A stretch of DNA of 64,000 nt from Caloranaerobacter ferrireducens (lineage in GTDB: Bacteria; Bacillota; Clostridia; Tissierellales; Thermohalobacteraceae): positions 88,180 through 152,179 of the forward strand of contig NZ_MDJR01000006.1 in the NCBI RefSeq assembly GCF_001730685.1, in the 5' to 3' direction. Both the position numbers and the translations under genes were made by a program. Shown piece after piece: positions 44,197-53,555 of the stretch; positions within the stretch are counted from its first letter, which is position 1; each line of letters begins with the position of its first letter. Below the pieces are notes generated by a model, which saw nothing but the letters and a program-made list of their open reading frames with translations, was not told the origin of the DNA and did not search any database.

Positions 44197-45066
44197 TTAT
44201 AACCCTCTCAAAAATTCATCTTTATAATCAAATCTAGCTTCCAAAAATCTGTCTATATCTCTTAGAAGGCTTTCCTTATCTTTAGAAAGTGTTCCTGCCA
44301 AATATACATAATTTGAAGCATGATTACTTCTAAAAATACAATTATCTAAATTTAAGTTTTTAATCAATGTTTTTGTTTCAATTAAAACTTCTCTTGGTGT
44401 TAAAAGTTGAAATTCTCCTAATTTAACTTTATCATAAAGTTCTGTGCCATTTTGAATAAGTAATGTAAGCAAAGCTAAAAAATTAGGATTTATTTCATTT
44501 ATCATTTTTGCAGATTTTTCTGCATGTTCAAGCCAATTTTCTCTACCACCCAATCCAGATATAAGAGTTACTGAAAGCTTTATACCTGCTCTTTTTATCT
44601 TTCTACCTGCCTCAATCATTTCTTGAGAAGAAACACCTTTTTTTATTTCTTTTAAAATCTTATCACTTCCTGATTCTAATCCCAAATAAACTATTCCTAG
44701 TCCACATTCTTTTAACTCTTTTAATTCTTCTACTGTTTTTTTCAATATATCTTTTGGAGCACCATAAATACCTACTCTTTCACATTCAGGAAAAAGTTCT
44801 TTTATCTTCAATAGTATTTTCTTCAAATCTTCTGGCTTTAAAACTAATGCATTACCATCAGCTAAAAATATCCTTTTTACACTTTGATAAGCACTTCTTG
44901 CCATAACTAAATCTTCAAATATCTCATTAATTTTTCTCATCCTAAAATTCTTGTCCTTGTACATACTGCAAAATGTGCATTTGTTATAAGAACATCCTAT
45001 AGTTACCTGAATAATAAGACTATACGCTTCACTTGGTGGTCTATATACTACACCTTCATATCTCAT
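44197..45066 (-). CDS. Radical SAM protein with CX4CX2C cluster motif
   Basis: The N-terminus has CSYNKCTFC (Cys25, 30, 33), the spacing used by Elp3/YgiQ-like radical SAM enzymes and not the common CX3CX2C. A partial TIM barrel follows, with ADGNALVL, GIYGAPKDIL and YLGLESGSDKILKEIKKG. No additional SPASM or B12 domain is visible in its 289 residues. The substrate is unknown. Similar short proteins are common in anaerobes. GGAGAG precedes the ATG; neighbours give no hint. Confidence 0.85.
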   Translation of the reverse strand: MRYEGVVYRPPSEAYSLIIQVTIGCSYNKCTFCSMYKDKNFRMRKINEIFEDLVMARSAYQSVKRIFLADGNALVLKPEDLKKILLKIKELFPECERVGIYGAPKDILKKTVEELKELKECGLGIVYLGLESGSDKILKEIKKGVSSQEMIEAGRKIKRAGIKLSVTLISGLGGRENWLEHAEKSAKMINEINPNFLALLTLLIQNGTELYDKVKLGEFQLLTPREVLIETKTLIKNLNLDNCIFRSNHASNYVYLAGTLSKDKESLLRDIDRFLEARFDYKDEFLRGL

Positions 45067-45328
45067 ATTCCCATCTCTCCAATTTCTTTAATATGTTAAT
45101 TTTTTAGATGCTTTTTCATTCTAAATATTTTTGATAATTCCGAATCATTATAACATAAAAATTGAAAGTATGGTACTTTTTTGATATGGTTAAAAGATTC
45201 AAAAAAGCAGTTCTTTTGTCTATTAGATTTTTGAATACAACAAAACCGTCACCTACTGCATTCTATTTCGTAACTATATCTCACAATAGTCATATTATAT
45301 AAATAAGTAATTTTAAGGAGATGAGCAT

Positions 45329-46060
45329 ATGTATTTATGTCCATTTTATTCTTTAAGACAAATAATTAGAAACAAAATATTTGTACTAGATTTTAAGCAA
45401 GGAGATGTAAATGGTGATTTAATAATAGATAATGTCTATTTAGTAGGAAAAAAACCATACGGAATAACAAGTCCCTTTGTTGATAATATAACTCTATTAA
45501 TTCAAGATGGAAGGACAAATATTTTCTATAAAATTGTTCCAAAAGAAAATGCTGGATATAATCCAACAATCTTTTTAGGAGATTTTACTGGAAATAAAAT
45601 AAGTGATATTCTAATTAGTATCGACTCAGGAGGAAGCGGTGGATATGCTTTTTATTATATTTATTCCTTTATGAATAATACTCCAATAAAGATCTTTGAC
45701 CACGAAAAATTCAACCAAAAATATACCTATAAAGTAATATATAAAGATTATTATGAAGTAGAAGTTGAAGGAAACAATTCAAAAAAATATATTATAGACA
45801 TTAAATATAAAGGTAAAGAATATCTATCTGAAATATATGATGACAAAGGTGAACTTAAAAAGCCTATTGAAGGATGGGTAAATCCTCTTGGCGGACTATA
45901 TCCTATAGATTTTCAGAGAGATGGAACTTATGAATTATATGCAACCCAACGAATAGCAGGTAGGTATAATGCTGATGGATTGGGATATGTACAAACTTCA
46001 TTAGAATGGAATGGCAATGATTTTGTTCCATTCTTCCAAACTATAGGAATACTAGGATAG
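45329..46060 (+). CDS. VCBS-repeat-like protein, possibly spore-associated
   Basis: The 243-residue protein lacks a signal peptide. It has beta-propeller-like calcium-loop repeats (QGDVNGDLIIDNVYLVGKKP, then GDFTGNKISDILISIDSGGS, then PIDFQRDGTYELYATQRI). Similar proteins occur in spore-forming Firmicutes with no assigned function. It is one of the few plus-strand genes. AAGGAGATGAG precedes the ATG, and upstream CATATTATA with an AC 16 bases before it resembles a mother-cell sigma promoter; that regulatory idea is weak. Its stop codon lies within a terminator stem. Confidence 0.6.
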   Translation: MYLCPFYSLRQIIRNKIFVLDFKQGDVNGDLIIDNVYLVGKKPYGITSPFVDNITLLIQDGRTNIFYKIVPKENAGYNPTIFLGDFTGNKISDILISIDSGGSGGYAFYYIYSFMNNTPIKIFDHEKFNQKYTYKVIYKDYYEVEVEGNNSKKYIIDIKYKGKEYLSEIYDDKGELKKPIEGWVNPLGGLYPIDFQRDGTYELYATQRIAGRYNADGLGYVQTSLEWNGNDFVPFFQTIGILG

Positions 46061-46081
46061 AATGAATTCTATCCTAGTATT
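46049..46081 (+). terminator. Terminator overlapping the end of the VCBS-like gene
   Basis: AATACTAGGATAGAAT pairs with the following complement up to ATCCTAGTATT, then TTATGTTTTT. The stop codon TAG is inside the 5' arm. Confidence 0.85.
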
Positions 46082-46134
46082 TATGTTTTTCTTAAAAATA
46101 TTTCCGCAATAGATACAATAAATATTCTCTTAAT

Positions 46135-46200
46135 TTTTATAACTTCCGTAATGGATTTCATCAAAATCTTCCTTAACTTATTTAAATCGGAGATTTTGTT
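46135..46200 (+). repeat. Dispersed two-hairpin repeat, copy F (5' half lost)
   Basis: Only the right arm of hairpin I (ACTTCCGTAATGGATTTC) and all of hairpin II (TCAAAATCTTCC to GGAGATTTTGTT) remain. The remainder of the 46061-46372 gap is AT-rich with no other feature seen. Confidence 0.82.
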
Positions 46201-46372
46201 CCTGATTATTTAACATTTTTTAATTAAGTTCTATATTTTTTAAGATAATATATAGAAATATATAGATTTTGAATATATCATAATAATATGTGAAAAAATC
46301 TTTCAATAAATATGCTAATTTTTCAATTCGGTATTATTATATTTAATATAGAAAAATAGGAGGTCACGTATC

Positions 46373-47107
46373 ATGATAAATGGATTTCCCATTATTATTG
46401 GACTTATAGTAATATTTTCAGCAGGACTTATACAAGGAGTGACTAGTTTTGGATTTTCTCTACTCACATTGCCTATTCTAGGTGCATTTGTACCACTTAA
46501 AATAATCGTTCCAATGATGATAATATATAGCCTAATAATGAATTCTATGATTCTTTATAAAATAAAAGGACATGTAAATATAAAGAAAATATATTTATTA
46601 ATTATATCTGCAGTCATAGCTACTCCAATAGGCGCTAACTTATTAATAAACTTAAATGAAAATATATTAAAGATAATAGTAGGTATAATTGTTTCTGTAT
46701 CTGCCATTTCTTTCTATTTTGGCTATAAAATTAAGATTAATAATGAAAAACTTGCATATATACCAGTAGGTATTTTAAGTGGATTATTAAATGGCAGTGT
46801 CAGCCTAAGTGGACCTCCAATAATACTTTTTTTAACTAATCAAGGTGTTTCCAAGCAAATTTTTAGAGCTACCTTAACAGCATATTTTTGGATACTTAAT
46901 ATAATGACTATAATAACTTTTTTATATAAAAGACTTATTACATATGAAGTTTTAAAATTTACAGTTTATCTATTGCCTGCACTAATTATTAGTGTCATGA
47001 TAGGTATTAAGTTGGGGAATAAAGTTAAAGAAAAGATGTTTAAAAAAATAACTACAATTTTAATAATTTTAATGGGAATATTATCAATTATTTCTGGAAT
47101 TAAATAG
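46373..47107 (+). CDS. TauE/SafE family sulfite/anion exporter-like permease
   Basis: A 244-residue protein with about eight hydrophobic helices in two repeats. The first has FSAGLIQGVTSFGFSLLTLP and the second LSGLLNGSVSLSGPPIILFL, both TauE/SafE signatures. Family members move sulfite, sulfoacetate or other organic anions; the substrate here is unknown. AGGAGGTCA precedes the ATG. It is a single plus-strand gene. Confidence 0.9.
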   Translation: MINGFPIIIGLIVIFSAGLIQGVTSFGFSLLTLPILGAFVPLKIIVPMMIIYSLIMNSMILYKIKGHVNIKKIYLLIISAVIATPIGANLLINLNENILKIIVGIIVSVSAISFYFGYKIKINNEKLAYIPVGILSGLLNGSVSLSGPPIILFLTNQGVSKQIFRATLTAYFWILNIMTIITFLYKRLITYEVLKFTVYLLPALIISVMIGIKLGNKVKEKMFKKITTILIILMGILSIISGIK

Positions 47108-47168
47108 AGCCAGACAAAGGGACAGGTTTATTGTCTGTTTCACTCTTTTTTCTCGCTTTTCTTGGCAT
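47100..47168 (-). pseudogene. Remnant of a Y1 (REP-associated) transposase
   Basis: A GAGGTG ribosome-binding site and ATG are followed by MPRKARKKSET, which matches the conserved N-terminus of REP-associated tyrosine (Y1) transposases. The frame then passes into GGGACAGG-containing repeat sequence and stops after 22 codons, overlapping the end of the TauE gene. CAGACA/TGTCTG form a small stem at its 3' end. This is a decayed 5' fragment of a single-strand transposon or its non-autonomous derivative. Confidence 0.6.
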
Positions 47169-47311
47169 AACTTTCACCTCAACCTAATTATACAAATAAA
47201 ATACCTGCCCCCTTAACTTAGTTCACTTTTTTTCACTTTTTATCTTCATTTTCTTAAAAAAATTATTTTATTAAATTATCAAACTTTTTCAAATTTACAA
47301 CTTAATAAAGC

Positions 47312-47680
47312 TTATCTCTTCTTATGCTTCTCAATATTATGTTTATAAAAATATTGTTCTATACCAGTAAAAAAACCAGTGTAACCAGAAACATATATAA
47401 AAGGTAATATATTAAAAGTTAATTCTAATAATAATATCCCTAATAAAACTATTGTGAATTTAATATATGTATTTCTAGTGTATTTTTTAATAATATCTAT
47501 AATCCCAAAACATTCAATAGTATTTAGTGTAATCGAATATATAGTAAACAAGATCATAATATTAAGTAGCAAACTTCGCCAGCTAAATTTAACATCTTTT
47601 ACATAACCATATAGTAAAAAAAAGATTAATATAACCAAAAAATCTTTATTTATATATTTTTTTAAAGTTTCTGTCTTCAT
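47312..47680 (-). CDS. Hypothetical membrane protein
   Basis: I do not recognise a family. The 122-residue protein has three hydrophobic segments (about residues 14-27, 36-58 and 72-95) and a basic C-terminal tail ending in HNIEKHKKR. TGAGGAGAG precedes the ATG at good spacing. It follows rlmH after 38 bases on the same strand, so it may be co-transcribed with it. Confidence 0.6.
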   Translation of the reverse strand: MKTETLKKYINKDFLVILIFFLLYGYVKDVKFSWRSLLLNIMILFTIYSITLNTIECFGIIDIIKKYTRNTYIKFTIVLLGILLLELTFNILPFIYVSGYTGFFTGIEQYFYKHNIEKHKKR

Positions 47681-47718
47681 ATAACTCTCCTCATGTAAAT
47701 TAAATTTTTGTTGTCTTC

Positions 47719-48198
47719 TTATTTATGGTACGGTTCACCCCTACTTATTCTAAAAGCTCTATATATTTGCTCTAATAAAATTAATTTCATCAGCTGATGG
47801 GGAAATGTCATTTTTGAAAAAGATAATTTGAAATGACTTTTATTTATAACTTCTTGTGATAGTCCTAAAGAACCACCTATTATAAAAGTTATATTACTGT
47901 TTCCTGATAAGGCCAAACTGTCAAGTTTTTTTGAAAATTCCTCTGAAGATAAACTTTTACCATCAATACATAAGGTTATAATATAAGAGCTTTCATTCAA
48001 TTTGCTTAATATTCTTTCACCTTCTTTTTTCTTCACAATTTCCATTTCAGCTTCACTTAAACTTTCTGGAGCCTTTTCATCATTCACTTCAATTAATTTT
48101 AGTTTACAGTACTTAGATAATCTTTTTGAAAACTCTTTTATACCATCATTTAAATATTTTTCTTTAATTTTACCTACTGAAATTATCGTTATATTCAT
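47719..48198 (-). CDS. rlmH: 23S rRNA (pseudouridine-1915-N3)-methyltransferase
   Basis: RlmH is a SPOUT methyltransferase that modifies helix 69 of 23S rRNA. It is 159 residues long with [13 protein letters not shown] (the SAM-binding knot region) and the conserved C-terminus [16 protein letters not shown]. Its place downstream of the Wal operon and htrA is a widespread Firmicutes arrangement. It overlaps the HNH gene by 4 bases (ATGA). AGGAGGAT precedes the ATG inside the HNH gene. Confidence 0.97.
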   Translation of the reverse strand: MNITIISVGKIKEKYLNDGIKEFSKRLSKYCKLKLIEVNDEKAPESLSEAEMEIVKKKEGERILSKLNESSYIITLCIDGKSLSSEEFSKKLDSLALSGNSNITFIIGGSLGLSQEVINKSHFKLSFSKMTFPHQLMKLILLEQIYRAFRISRGEPYHK

Positions 48199-48620
48199 TT
48201 AAATCCTCCTATATAAACTACTTTAATTACATAATTATTCTTTATATAGAATCGCATACTATCGCTCTGAAATATAAATTTATCTGTAATACCTTCTATC
48301 CTATCAACTTTTAATAATTCTTCTTTCAGTTTTTTATTATCGATATTCAAACCACTTCCTATAATCTTATCATCCTCTACAGCTATTAAAAAAAGTTCTA
48401 AAATTACTCTTTCATAGTCCTCTGGTAAAAAGTCTCCTTTTAGTTTATTACACCTTTTACAGCAAGTTACTAAATTGAAAATATCATTAGTCCCACCTTT
48501 ACTCACAGGAAAATAATGATCTAATGTAATCTGATGAAATTTAAGTTTCTTCCCACAATAAAAACATCTTTTTAAATCTCTTTGATAAATATATAGCTTG
48601 TCCTTATTGCCAGGCTTCAC
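48195..48620 (-). CDS. HNH endonuclease domain protein
   Basis: The 141-residue protein carries a zinc-ribbon HNH module: [25 protein letters not shown] and [14 protein letters not shown]. It is followed by a C-terminal extension of about 60 residues of unknown fold. Many such small HNH proteins are stand-alone with no known target. Translation starts at GTG, with AAGGTG 7 bases upstream. The overlap with rlmH shows it is a stable operon member and not a mobile intron nuclease. Confidence 0.82.
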   Translation of the reverse strand: MKPGNKDKLYIYQRDLKRCFYCGKKLKFHQITLDHYFPVSKGGTNDIFNLVTCCKRCNKLKGDFLPEDYERVILELFLIAVEDDKIIGSGLNIDNKKLKEELLKVDRIEGITDKFIFQSDSMRFYIKNNYVIKVVYIGGFK

Positions 48621-48715
48621 AAAATCACACCTTGATTTATACTTTTAAATACATTTTTTATTCTAAACTTCCATTTAATTCTCTATTTTATATTCTGATT
48701 GCATACATAATCAAC

Positions 48716-48883
48716 TTATACTATTAAATATTTAGGCGTTTTATCACAAAAATCACAAGTATGCGGACTTGTCCAATCGGTAAAAGATATTTTATCTAAT
48801 TCATAGATGTCAGGTGGTTGTTCATACACATCAATAAACTCCTCAATTGCAATATCTAAATGTTCATTGCAAACAACATACAT
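48716..48883 (-). CDS. Small CxxH/CxxC protein (BA_5709 family)
   Basis: A 55-residue protein starting MYVVCNEHLDIAIEEFIDVY with CNEH, and CDFC near the C-terminus (a likely metal site). It belongs to the CxxH/CxxC family common beside rlmH/htrA in Firmicutes; function is unknown. The internal ATG is preferred because GGAGTG lies 6 bases before it. The longer frame adds 16 codons without support. Confidence 0.82.
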   Translation of the reverse strand: MYVVCNEHLDIAIEEFIDVYEQPPDIYELDKISFTDWTSPHTCDFCDKTPKYLIV

Positions 48884-49026
48884 ACAAATCACTCCATTTA
48901 TTTTAATATAGTAATCTTTGTTATTCGTCATTCACCATTAATTAATTTACATTCTACATTTTCAATTTTACATTTTTAATCAGTGCCTAATTATAGTATT
49001 CTCATTTAAATATTAAATTATATACA

Positions 49027-49055
49027 AAAGGCTTGACTATGTTTTAAGCCAAGCC
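49027..49055 (-). terminator. Terminator after htrA
   Basis: AGGCTTG pairs with CAAGCCT in GAGGCTTGGCTT..CAAGCCTTTTG on the minus strand. It marks the end of the htrA transcript, so the genes to rlmH need their own promoter or read-through. Confidence 0.78.
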
Positions 49056-49065
49056 TCGTAGCCAC

Positions 49066-50313
49066 CTAGTAATTATCTGGTCTGGTTTCAAATGTTAATT
49101 CTAGATTAATAGTTTCACCATTTCTCATAATCTCAATATTAGCTTTATCTCCAGGCTTATATTTATAAAGTATTCTTCTTAAATGATTCATAGATATTAC
49201 ATTTTCGCCATCTACTTTTAATATAACATCGCCAGCTCTTATTCCTGCTTTAAATGCTGGTGATTTAGATGCAACTTCTATTACAATCACACCACTGTCA
49301 GCCTTCAAGTCAATGCCTAAAGCTTTTTCATATTTTTCTACTTCAACTCCCGATATACCCATAAACACAGTTTTAAACGTTCCTTCTTTAATAACTTGTT
49401 CTATAATAGGTTTAGCAGTATTAATCGGAATAGCAAAACCTAATCCCTCTGCTGACTGTATTTTAGCAGTATTTATACCTATAACTTCACCTTTTGAATT
49501 TAGTAACGGACCTCCACTATTACCAGGATTTATTGATGCATCTGTCTGTATTAAATTTTCAATAACATTATTTTCATCAACTCTAATAGATCTATTTAAA
49601 CCACTTATGATTCCAGAAGTTACAGTTCTTTGGAATTCTAAACCCAAAGGATTACCTATAGCAACAGCTAATTCTCCAACCTGGAGCTTGTCAGAATCAC
49701 CCAAATCAGCTGCTGGTAAATTTGTTGCATCAACCTTAACAATAGCTAAATCTAAAGCCTTTTCATACCATAAAACTTTTCCTTCTTTTTTATCCCCATT
49801 CTTGAATAATACAGTTATCTTATCTGCTTTTCCATCTGCAATTACATGAGAGTTTGTTAATATATATCCATTGCTATCAACGATTACACCAGAACCTACC
49901 CCTTGCTGCTGACGAGGTCCCCAAAAAAAGTAATCCACAGTCTGTATCGTAGTTATACCAACAACTGACTTCATAGCCTTCTTAGCCACAGCAGTTACAG
50001 TTGTAATATCATCCTTTGGTATTATTTTTATTTCTGCATTTTCTGTTATGTTTTTCTTATATAGCTCTGGAATTGGTAAATACTTTCCATATAAATAGGC
50101 TGGTGCAACATACGATGAAATTATTCCACCAATTAATGCTGCTATCAAAGCCACTATAAAATATGAAAATACTCCTCTTCTTTTCCTATAAGGTTTATAA
50201 GAAGTTATAGGGCCTTTAACATAGTAGTCGCTAGTGTTAGCAATTTCCTTTTCATAAGCATCCTCAATATTATTTTTTTCATTCTCACTTTCTCTTTTTT
50301 CTTCCCAATCCAT
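49066..50313 (-). CDS. htrA: HtrA/DegP-like serine protease (S1C) with PDZ domain
   Basis: A membrane-anchored quality-control protease, 415 residues. It has an acidic cytoplasmic N-terminus, one transmembrane helix (about residues 55-75, FIVALIAALIGGIISSYVAP), and a trypsin-like domain with His in ILTNSHVIADG, Asp in ALDLAIVKVDA and Ser in NPGNSGGPLL. A PDZ domain follows (residues about 310-405, GVIVIEVASKSPAFKAGIRA). The ATG is chosen because CAGGAGGTG precedes it. It follows walJ as in the Wal regions of many Firmicutes. Confidence 0.95.
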   Translation of the reverse strand: MDWEEKRESENEKNNIEDAYEKEIANTSDYYVKGPITSYKPYRKRRGVFSYFIVALIAALIGGIISSYVAPAYLYGKYLPIPELYKKNITENAEIKIIPKDDITTVTAVAKKAMKSVVGITTIQTVDYFFWGPRQQQGVGSGVIVDSNGYILTNSHVIADGKADKITVLFKNGDKKEGKVLWYEKALDLAIVKVDATNLPAADLGDSDKLQVGELAVAIGNPLGLEFQRTVTSGIISGLNRSIRVDENNVIENLIQTDASINPGNSGGPLLNSKGEVIGINTAKIQSAEGLGFAIPINTAKPIIEQVIKEGTFKTVFMGISGVEVEKYEKALGIDLKADSGVIVIEVASKSPAFKAGIRAGDVILKVDGENVISMNHLRRILYKYKPGDKANIEIMRNGETINLELTFETRPDNY

Positions 50314-50342
50314 TTTAAACACCTCCTGCAGCAAATCATTTA

Positions 50343-51137
50343 TTAAAAATCATATATTTTTGTTGGCCTATCCCTTTGTGTAAGTTCAAGAATAATATCA
50401 TCTCCTATTTTTATACCCTTTTCTCTTAAAATATTAACAACTGTTTGATAAGCTAACTCTGGAAAATTATTTTCTTTACTTAAATGAGCTAAAAGTACCT
50501 TTTGCCTTTTCCCAGAAAATACTTCTGATATTACTTCTCCCGCTAAATCATTAGATAAGTGCCCTGTGTCTCCTAGTATTCTCTTTTTTAAAAACCATGG
50601 ATATCTACCCATCTTTAACATTTCTATATCGTGATTAGACTCAATTACCAATAAATCTGAATTATATATTTTCTTTTTAATATCTTCACTAACATAACCT
50701 GTATCTGTTACTAAACTCAATTTTACATTTTTATGATAAAAACAAAAACCAACAGATTCAATTGAGTCATGTGAAGTTTTAAACGGTAATACTCCTAAAT
50801 CTTTTAATTCAAATTCTTTTTCAGTCTTAAATATCTTAATATTATTTATGCTTATTTCTCCTATATCATTCTCCATCGCCTTCCAAGTACTCTCATTAGC
50901 ATATATGGGTAAATTATATCGTCTAGAAAGAATTCCTACACCTTTTATATGATCTTTATGTTCATGAGTAACTAATATACCATTTATATCTTCAGGCGAA
51001 ATGCCTATTGATTTTAATGAATTCTCAATCTTTCTTCCACTTAATCCTGCATCTATCAATAACTTAATTCTGTCTGTTTCAATATACTGACAGTTACCAC
51101 TACTTCCACTAGCTAATGAACAAAATCTAATAGTCAT
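50343..51137 (-). CDS. walJ: Metallo-beta-lactamase fold hydrolase WalJ (YycJ/VicX)
   Basis: The 264-residue protein starts with FCSLASGSSGNCQYIE and has the metal motif LVTHEHKDHIKG, SLVTDTG, ESNHD and LLAHLSKENN. YycJ is a DNA-processing exonuclease-like enzyme encoded in walRK operons; its exact role is debated. Here it is separated from walRK-yycHI by murA and a terminator but remains between them and htrA. GGAGG precedes the ATG. Confidence 0.93.
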   Translation of the reverse strand: MTIRFCSLASGSSGNCQYIETDRIKLLIDAGLSGRKIENSLKSIGISPEDINGILVTHEHKDHIKGVGILSRRYNLPIYANESTWKAMENDIGEISINNIKIFKTEKEFELKDLGVLPFKTSHDSIESVGFCFYHKNVKLSLVTDTGYVSEDIKKKIYNSDLLVIESNHDIEMLKMGRYPWFLKKRILGDTGHLSNDLAGEVISEVFSGKRQKVLLAHLSKENNFPELAYQTVVNILREKGIKIGDDIILELTQRDRPTKIYDF

Positions 51138-51189
51138 CCTTGTCCTCCAAACAGTTTTTTGCAGTTATATTATAGCACAAAAAAATTTA

Positions 51190-51216
51190 TGAAAAAAGCC
51201 GAGTAAATCCCCGGCT
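51190..51216 (-). terminator. Terminator after murA
   Basis: AGCCG and CGGCT pair around AGTAAATCCC, followed on the minus strand by TTTTTT. It overlaps the murA stop codon and lies about 50 bases before the walJ start. Confidence 0.8.
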
Positions 51217-52471
51217 AAATTTTAACTCTCTTAATTTTTGCTCCTAAATTTCTAAACTTCTCTTCAACCTTTTCATAACCTCTATCTATATGATAAATAT
51301 TATCTATTTCTGTTATCCCTTCTGCAATAAGCCCTGCTATTATAAATGCCGCTCCAGCTCTTAAATCTGTTACTGATATCCTAGCTCCACTTAAACGCTT
51401 TACTCCTTCTACTACTGCAACTCTACCTTCCACTTTTATATTTGCTCCCATGCGCTTTAATTCATCAACATATTTAAATCTTCCTTCAAATATGCTTTCA
51501 GTAACTACACTTGTACCATTTACTGTTGATAATAGTACTGTCATTGGCTGTTGTAAATCAGTCGGGAAACCTGGATATGGTAAAGTTTTAATATTTACAC
51601 TCTTAAGATTATCTGAACCTTTAACTCTTATAGAATCACCATACTCTATTACTTCAACACCCATCTCCTTTAATTTAGCAGTTATAGACTCTAAATGCTT
51701 AGGAATAACATTATTAATTAATACATCTCCTCCAGTAGCAGCAGCAGCTATCATATATGTGCCTGCTTCAATTTGGTCAGGTATAACGCTATAAGTACAT
51801 CCGTGTAACTTATCAACACCTTTTATTTTTATAACATCTGTTCCTGCTCCTCTTACATCAGCACCCATCATATTCAAAAAGTTAGCAACATCAACAACAT
51901 GGGGTTCTTTAGCAGCATTTTCAATTATTGTAGTTCCTTCAGCTAATACAGCTGCAAGCATTATATTAATTGTAGCACCAACACTAACTACATCAAGATA
52001 TATCTTTGCACCCACTAATTTGTCTGCTCTACATCTGATAACACCATGCTCTATTTCTACTTCTGCTCCTAATGCTTCAAATCCCTTTATATGCTGGTCT
52101 ATTGGTCTAGTACCTATATTACATCCTCCTGGATAAGCTACTTCAACTTCCTTAAACCTTCCTAAACCTGCCCCTATCAAATAATAAGAAGCTCTCATCT
52201 TATTCGCCAAATCATATGTAGCACAGCATTTATCAAGTTTACTTGAATCTATTATCATGGTTCCATTTTCATCTAGCTCTACATCTACTCCTAGCTCCTG
52301 CATTATATCCTTGAATAGATATACATCTCTAATATGAGGAATATTTTCTATATAACACTTACCACCTGATAATATAGAAGCAGGTATAATAGCAACTGCA
52401 GCATTTTTAAATCCACTTATATTAACTTGACCTTCAAGTTTTACTCCACCTTCAACTATAAGCTTTTCCAT
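51215..52471 (-). CDS. murA: UDP-N-acetylglucosamine 1-carboxyvinyltransferase
   Basis: MurA adds enolpyruvate to UDP-GlcNAc, the first committed step of peptidoglycan synthesis. It has EPSP-synthase-like double domains, 418 residues. The catalytic cysteine (fosfomycin target) is in [15 protein letters not shown], and [13 protein letters not shown] is the C-terminal substrate loop. The start at MEKLIVEGG is canonical for the family; an in-frame TTG five codons upstream has a slightly better-placed GGGGTG, so the start is uncertain. Its insertion between yycI and walJ links cell-wall synthesis with the Wal regulon. Confidence 0.95.
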   Translation of the reverse strand: MEKLIVEGGVKLEGQVNISGFKNAAVAIIPASILSGGKCYIENIPHIRDVYLFKDIMQELGVDVELDENGTMIIDSSKLDKCCATYDLANKMRASYYLIGAGLGRFKEVEVAYPGGCNIGTRPIDQHIKGFEALGAEVEIEHGVIRCRADKLVGAKIYLDVVSVGATINIMLAAVLAEGTTIIENAAKEPHVVDVANFLNMMGADVRGAGTDVIKIKGVDKLHGCTYSVIPDQIEAGTYMIAAAATGGDVLINNVIPKHLESITAKLKEMGVEVIEYGDSIRVKGSDNLKSVNIKTLPYPGFPTDLQQPMTVLLSTVNGTSVVTESIFEGRFKYVDELKRMGANIKVEGRVAVVEGVKRLSGARISVTDLRAGAAFIIAGLIAEGITEIDNIYHIDRGYEKVEEKFRNLGAKIKRVKI

Positions 52472-52640
52472 GTATCTAACTGACAAAAGTCAGTATAGTC
52501 ACCCCACTTTCCACTTTGGTATATTAAGTCCATAATAATATTATATACAAGTATTTAGTTTTTTTAAATACTAATCTTAAACACTATTAAAAATAATGAA
52601 ATCTTTATTGCCTTGTCTACTATTATCTATATGCTAGTCC

Positions 52641-52676
52641 AAAAAAAAATAGAAGAAAAAATAAAATTCTTCTATT
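52641..52676 (-). terminator. Terminator after yycI
   Basis: AATAGAAGAA and TTCTTCTATT pair, followed on the minus strand by a run of T residues. It separates the walRK-yycHI transcript from murA. Confidence 0.85.
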
Positions 52677-52693
52677 GTCTAAATATAAATTAT

Positions 52694-53530
52694 TTAATCT
52701 ATAAATATTAAAGTTCCATCACTGAGCTTTATTCTCCAAGCTGGTCCTGCTTGTCCTTTTAATGTCTTTTTCCAGTCTCTTGCACCATGCTTTATCGGAT
52801 CAAAATAATAACACAAGCTTATATCGACTATAGTTTTTCCATAAATATCTTCCATCGTAAGTAATCTTAGAAGAGACTCGGGTGCAGCACTTATCGTTAT
52901 CTTACGTTCACTCATCTTTACAAAATTAAACCAAAGTCTCTCAAATCTTTTAATCCCTGTATTATCTATTTCAAATATCATATAACTTTTCTCTAATAAC
53001 ATATCTTTATTCTTTTTAGTATATCTTAAAATATATCTATTCCCATCAAAACTATAGTCTGTTAATTTATAATCGTTTTGATCAAAATCATTATTTTTAA
53101 TAAAATTCTCTGCAATCGAAACTGCTATATCCTTGTTAAGTTCATTATAAATTTTAATAGAAGAATCGTTTTTATATATTATTTTCTTATTATCTATTAT
53201 TTCTAACGTTTCATTCCCCTTTTTATATAATATTTGTCCATTAACAACTTCTTTACTATAATCCCCCAGTAATTTTTCTGCTAATTTTTGAGGATCATGT
53301 ATCTCATATTCTATAGTCAATAGGGGTAAAGATGGAATAATTTTAGGTATATCTGCATCAATTTTTATGCCTTTCTGCAAAAGAAGATTTTTAACTTCTT
53401 TTATAAATTCTTCCTTTACAGTAAGGTAGGCACTTTCATCTCTTTTATTATCAATAAGCACATATACCAAAATTAAATTTGTAATCAAAAATGCTATTAT
53501 CAGTATATTTATGGCCTTCGACCAATCCAT
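52694..53530 (-). CDS. yycI: WalK regulatory membrane protein YycI
   Basis: YycI is a single-pass membrane protein that together with YycH controls WalK activity from the outer face. It has an N-terminal helix (about residues 7-26, ILIIAFLITNLILVYVLIDN) and extracellular YycI-like beta domains with a C-terminus ending in WRIKLSDGTLIFID. 278 residues. It follows yycH by 25 bases. The similarity is best supported by position and the C-terminal pattern. Confidence 0.87.
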   Translation of the reverse strand: MDWSKAINILIIAFLITNLILVYVLIDNKRDESAYLTVKEEFIKEVKNLLLQKGIKIDADIPKIIPSLPLLTIEYEIHDPQKLAEKLLGDYSKEVVNGQILYKKGNETLEIIDNKKIIYKNDSSIKIYNELNKDIAVSIAENFIKNNDFDQNDYKLTDYSFDGNRYILRYTKKNKDMLLEKSYMIFEIDNTGIKRFERLWFNFVKMSERKITISAAPESLLRLLTMEDIYGKTIVDISLCYYFDPIKHGARDWKKTLKGQAGPAWRIKLSDGTLIFID

Positions 53531-53555
53531 TTATGTTCACCATCCAAAATATTAT

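Noticed and set aside
48195..48620. HNH gene as a homing endonuclease or phage remnant
   Set aside because: It overlaps rlmH by 4 bases with normal codon use and ribosome-binding site and no phage genes nearby, so it looks like a resident operon gene.
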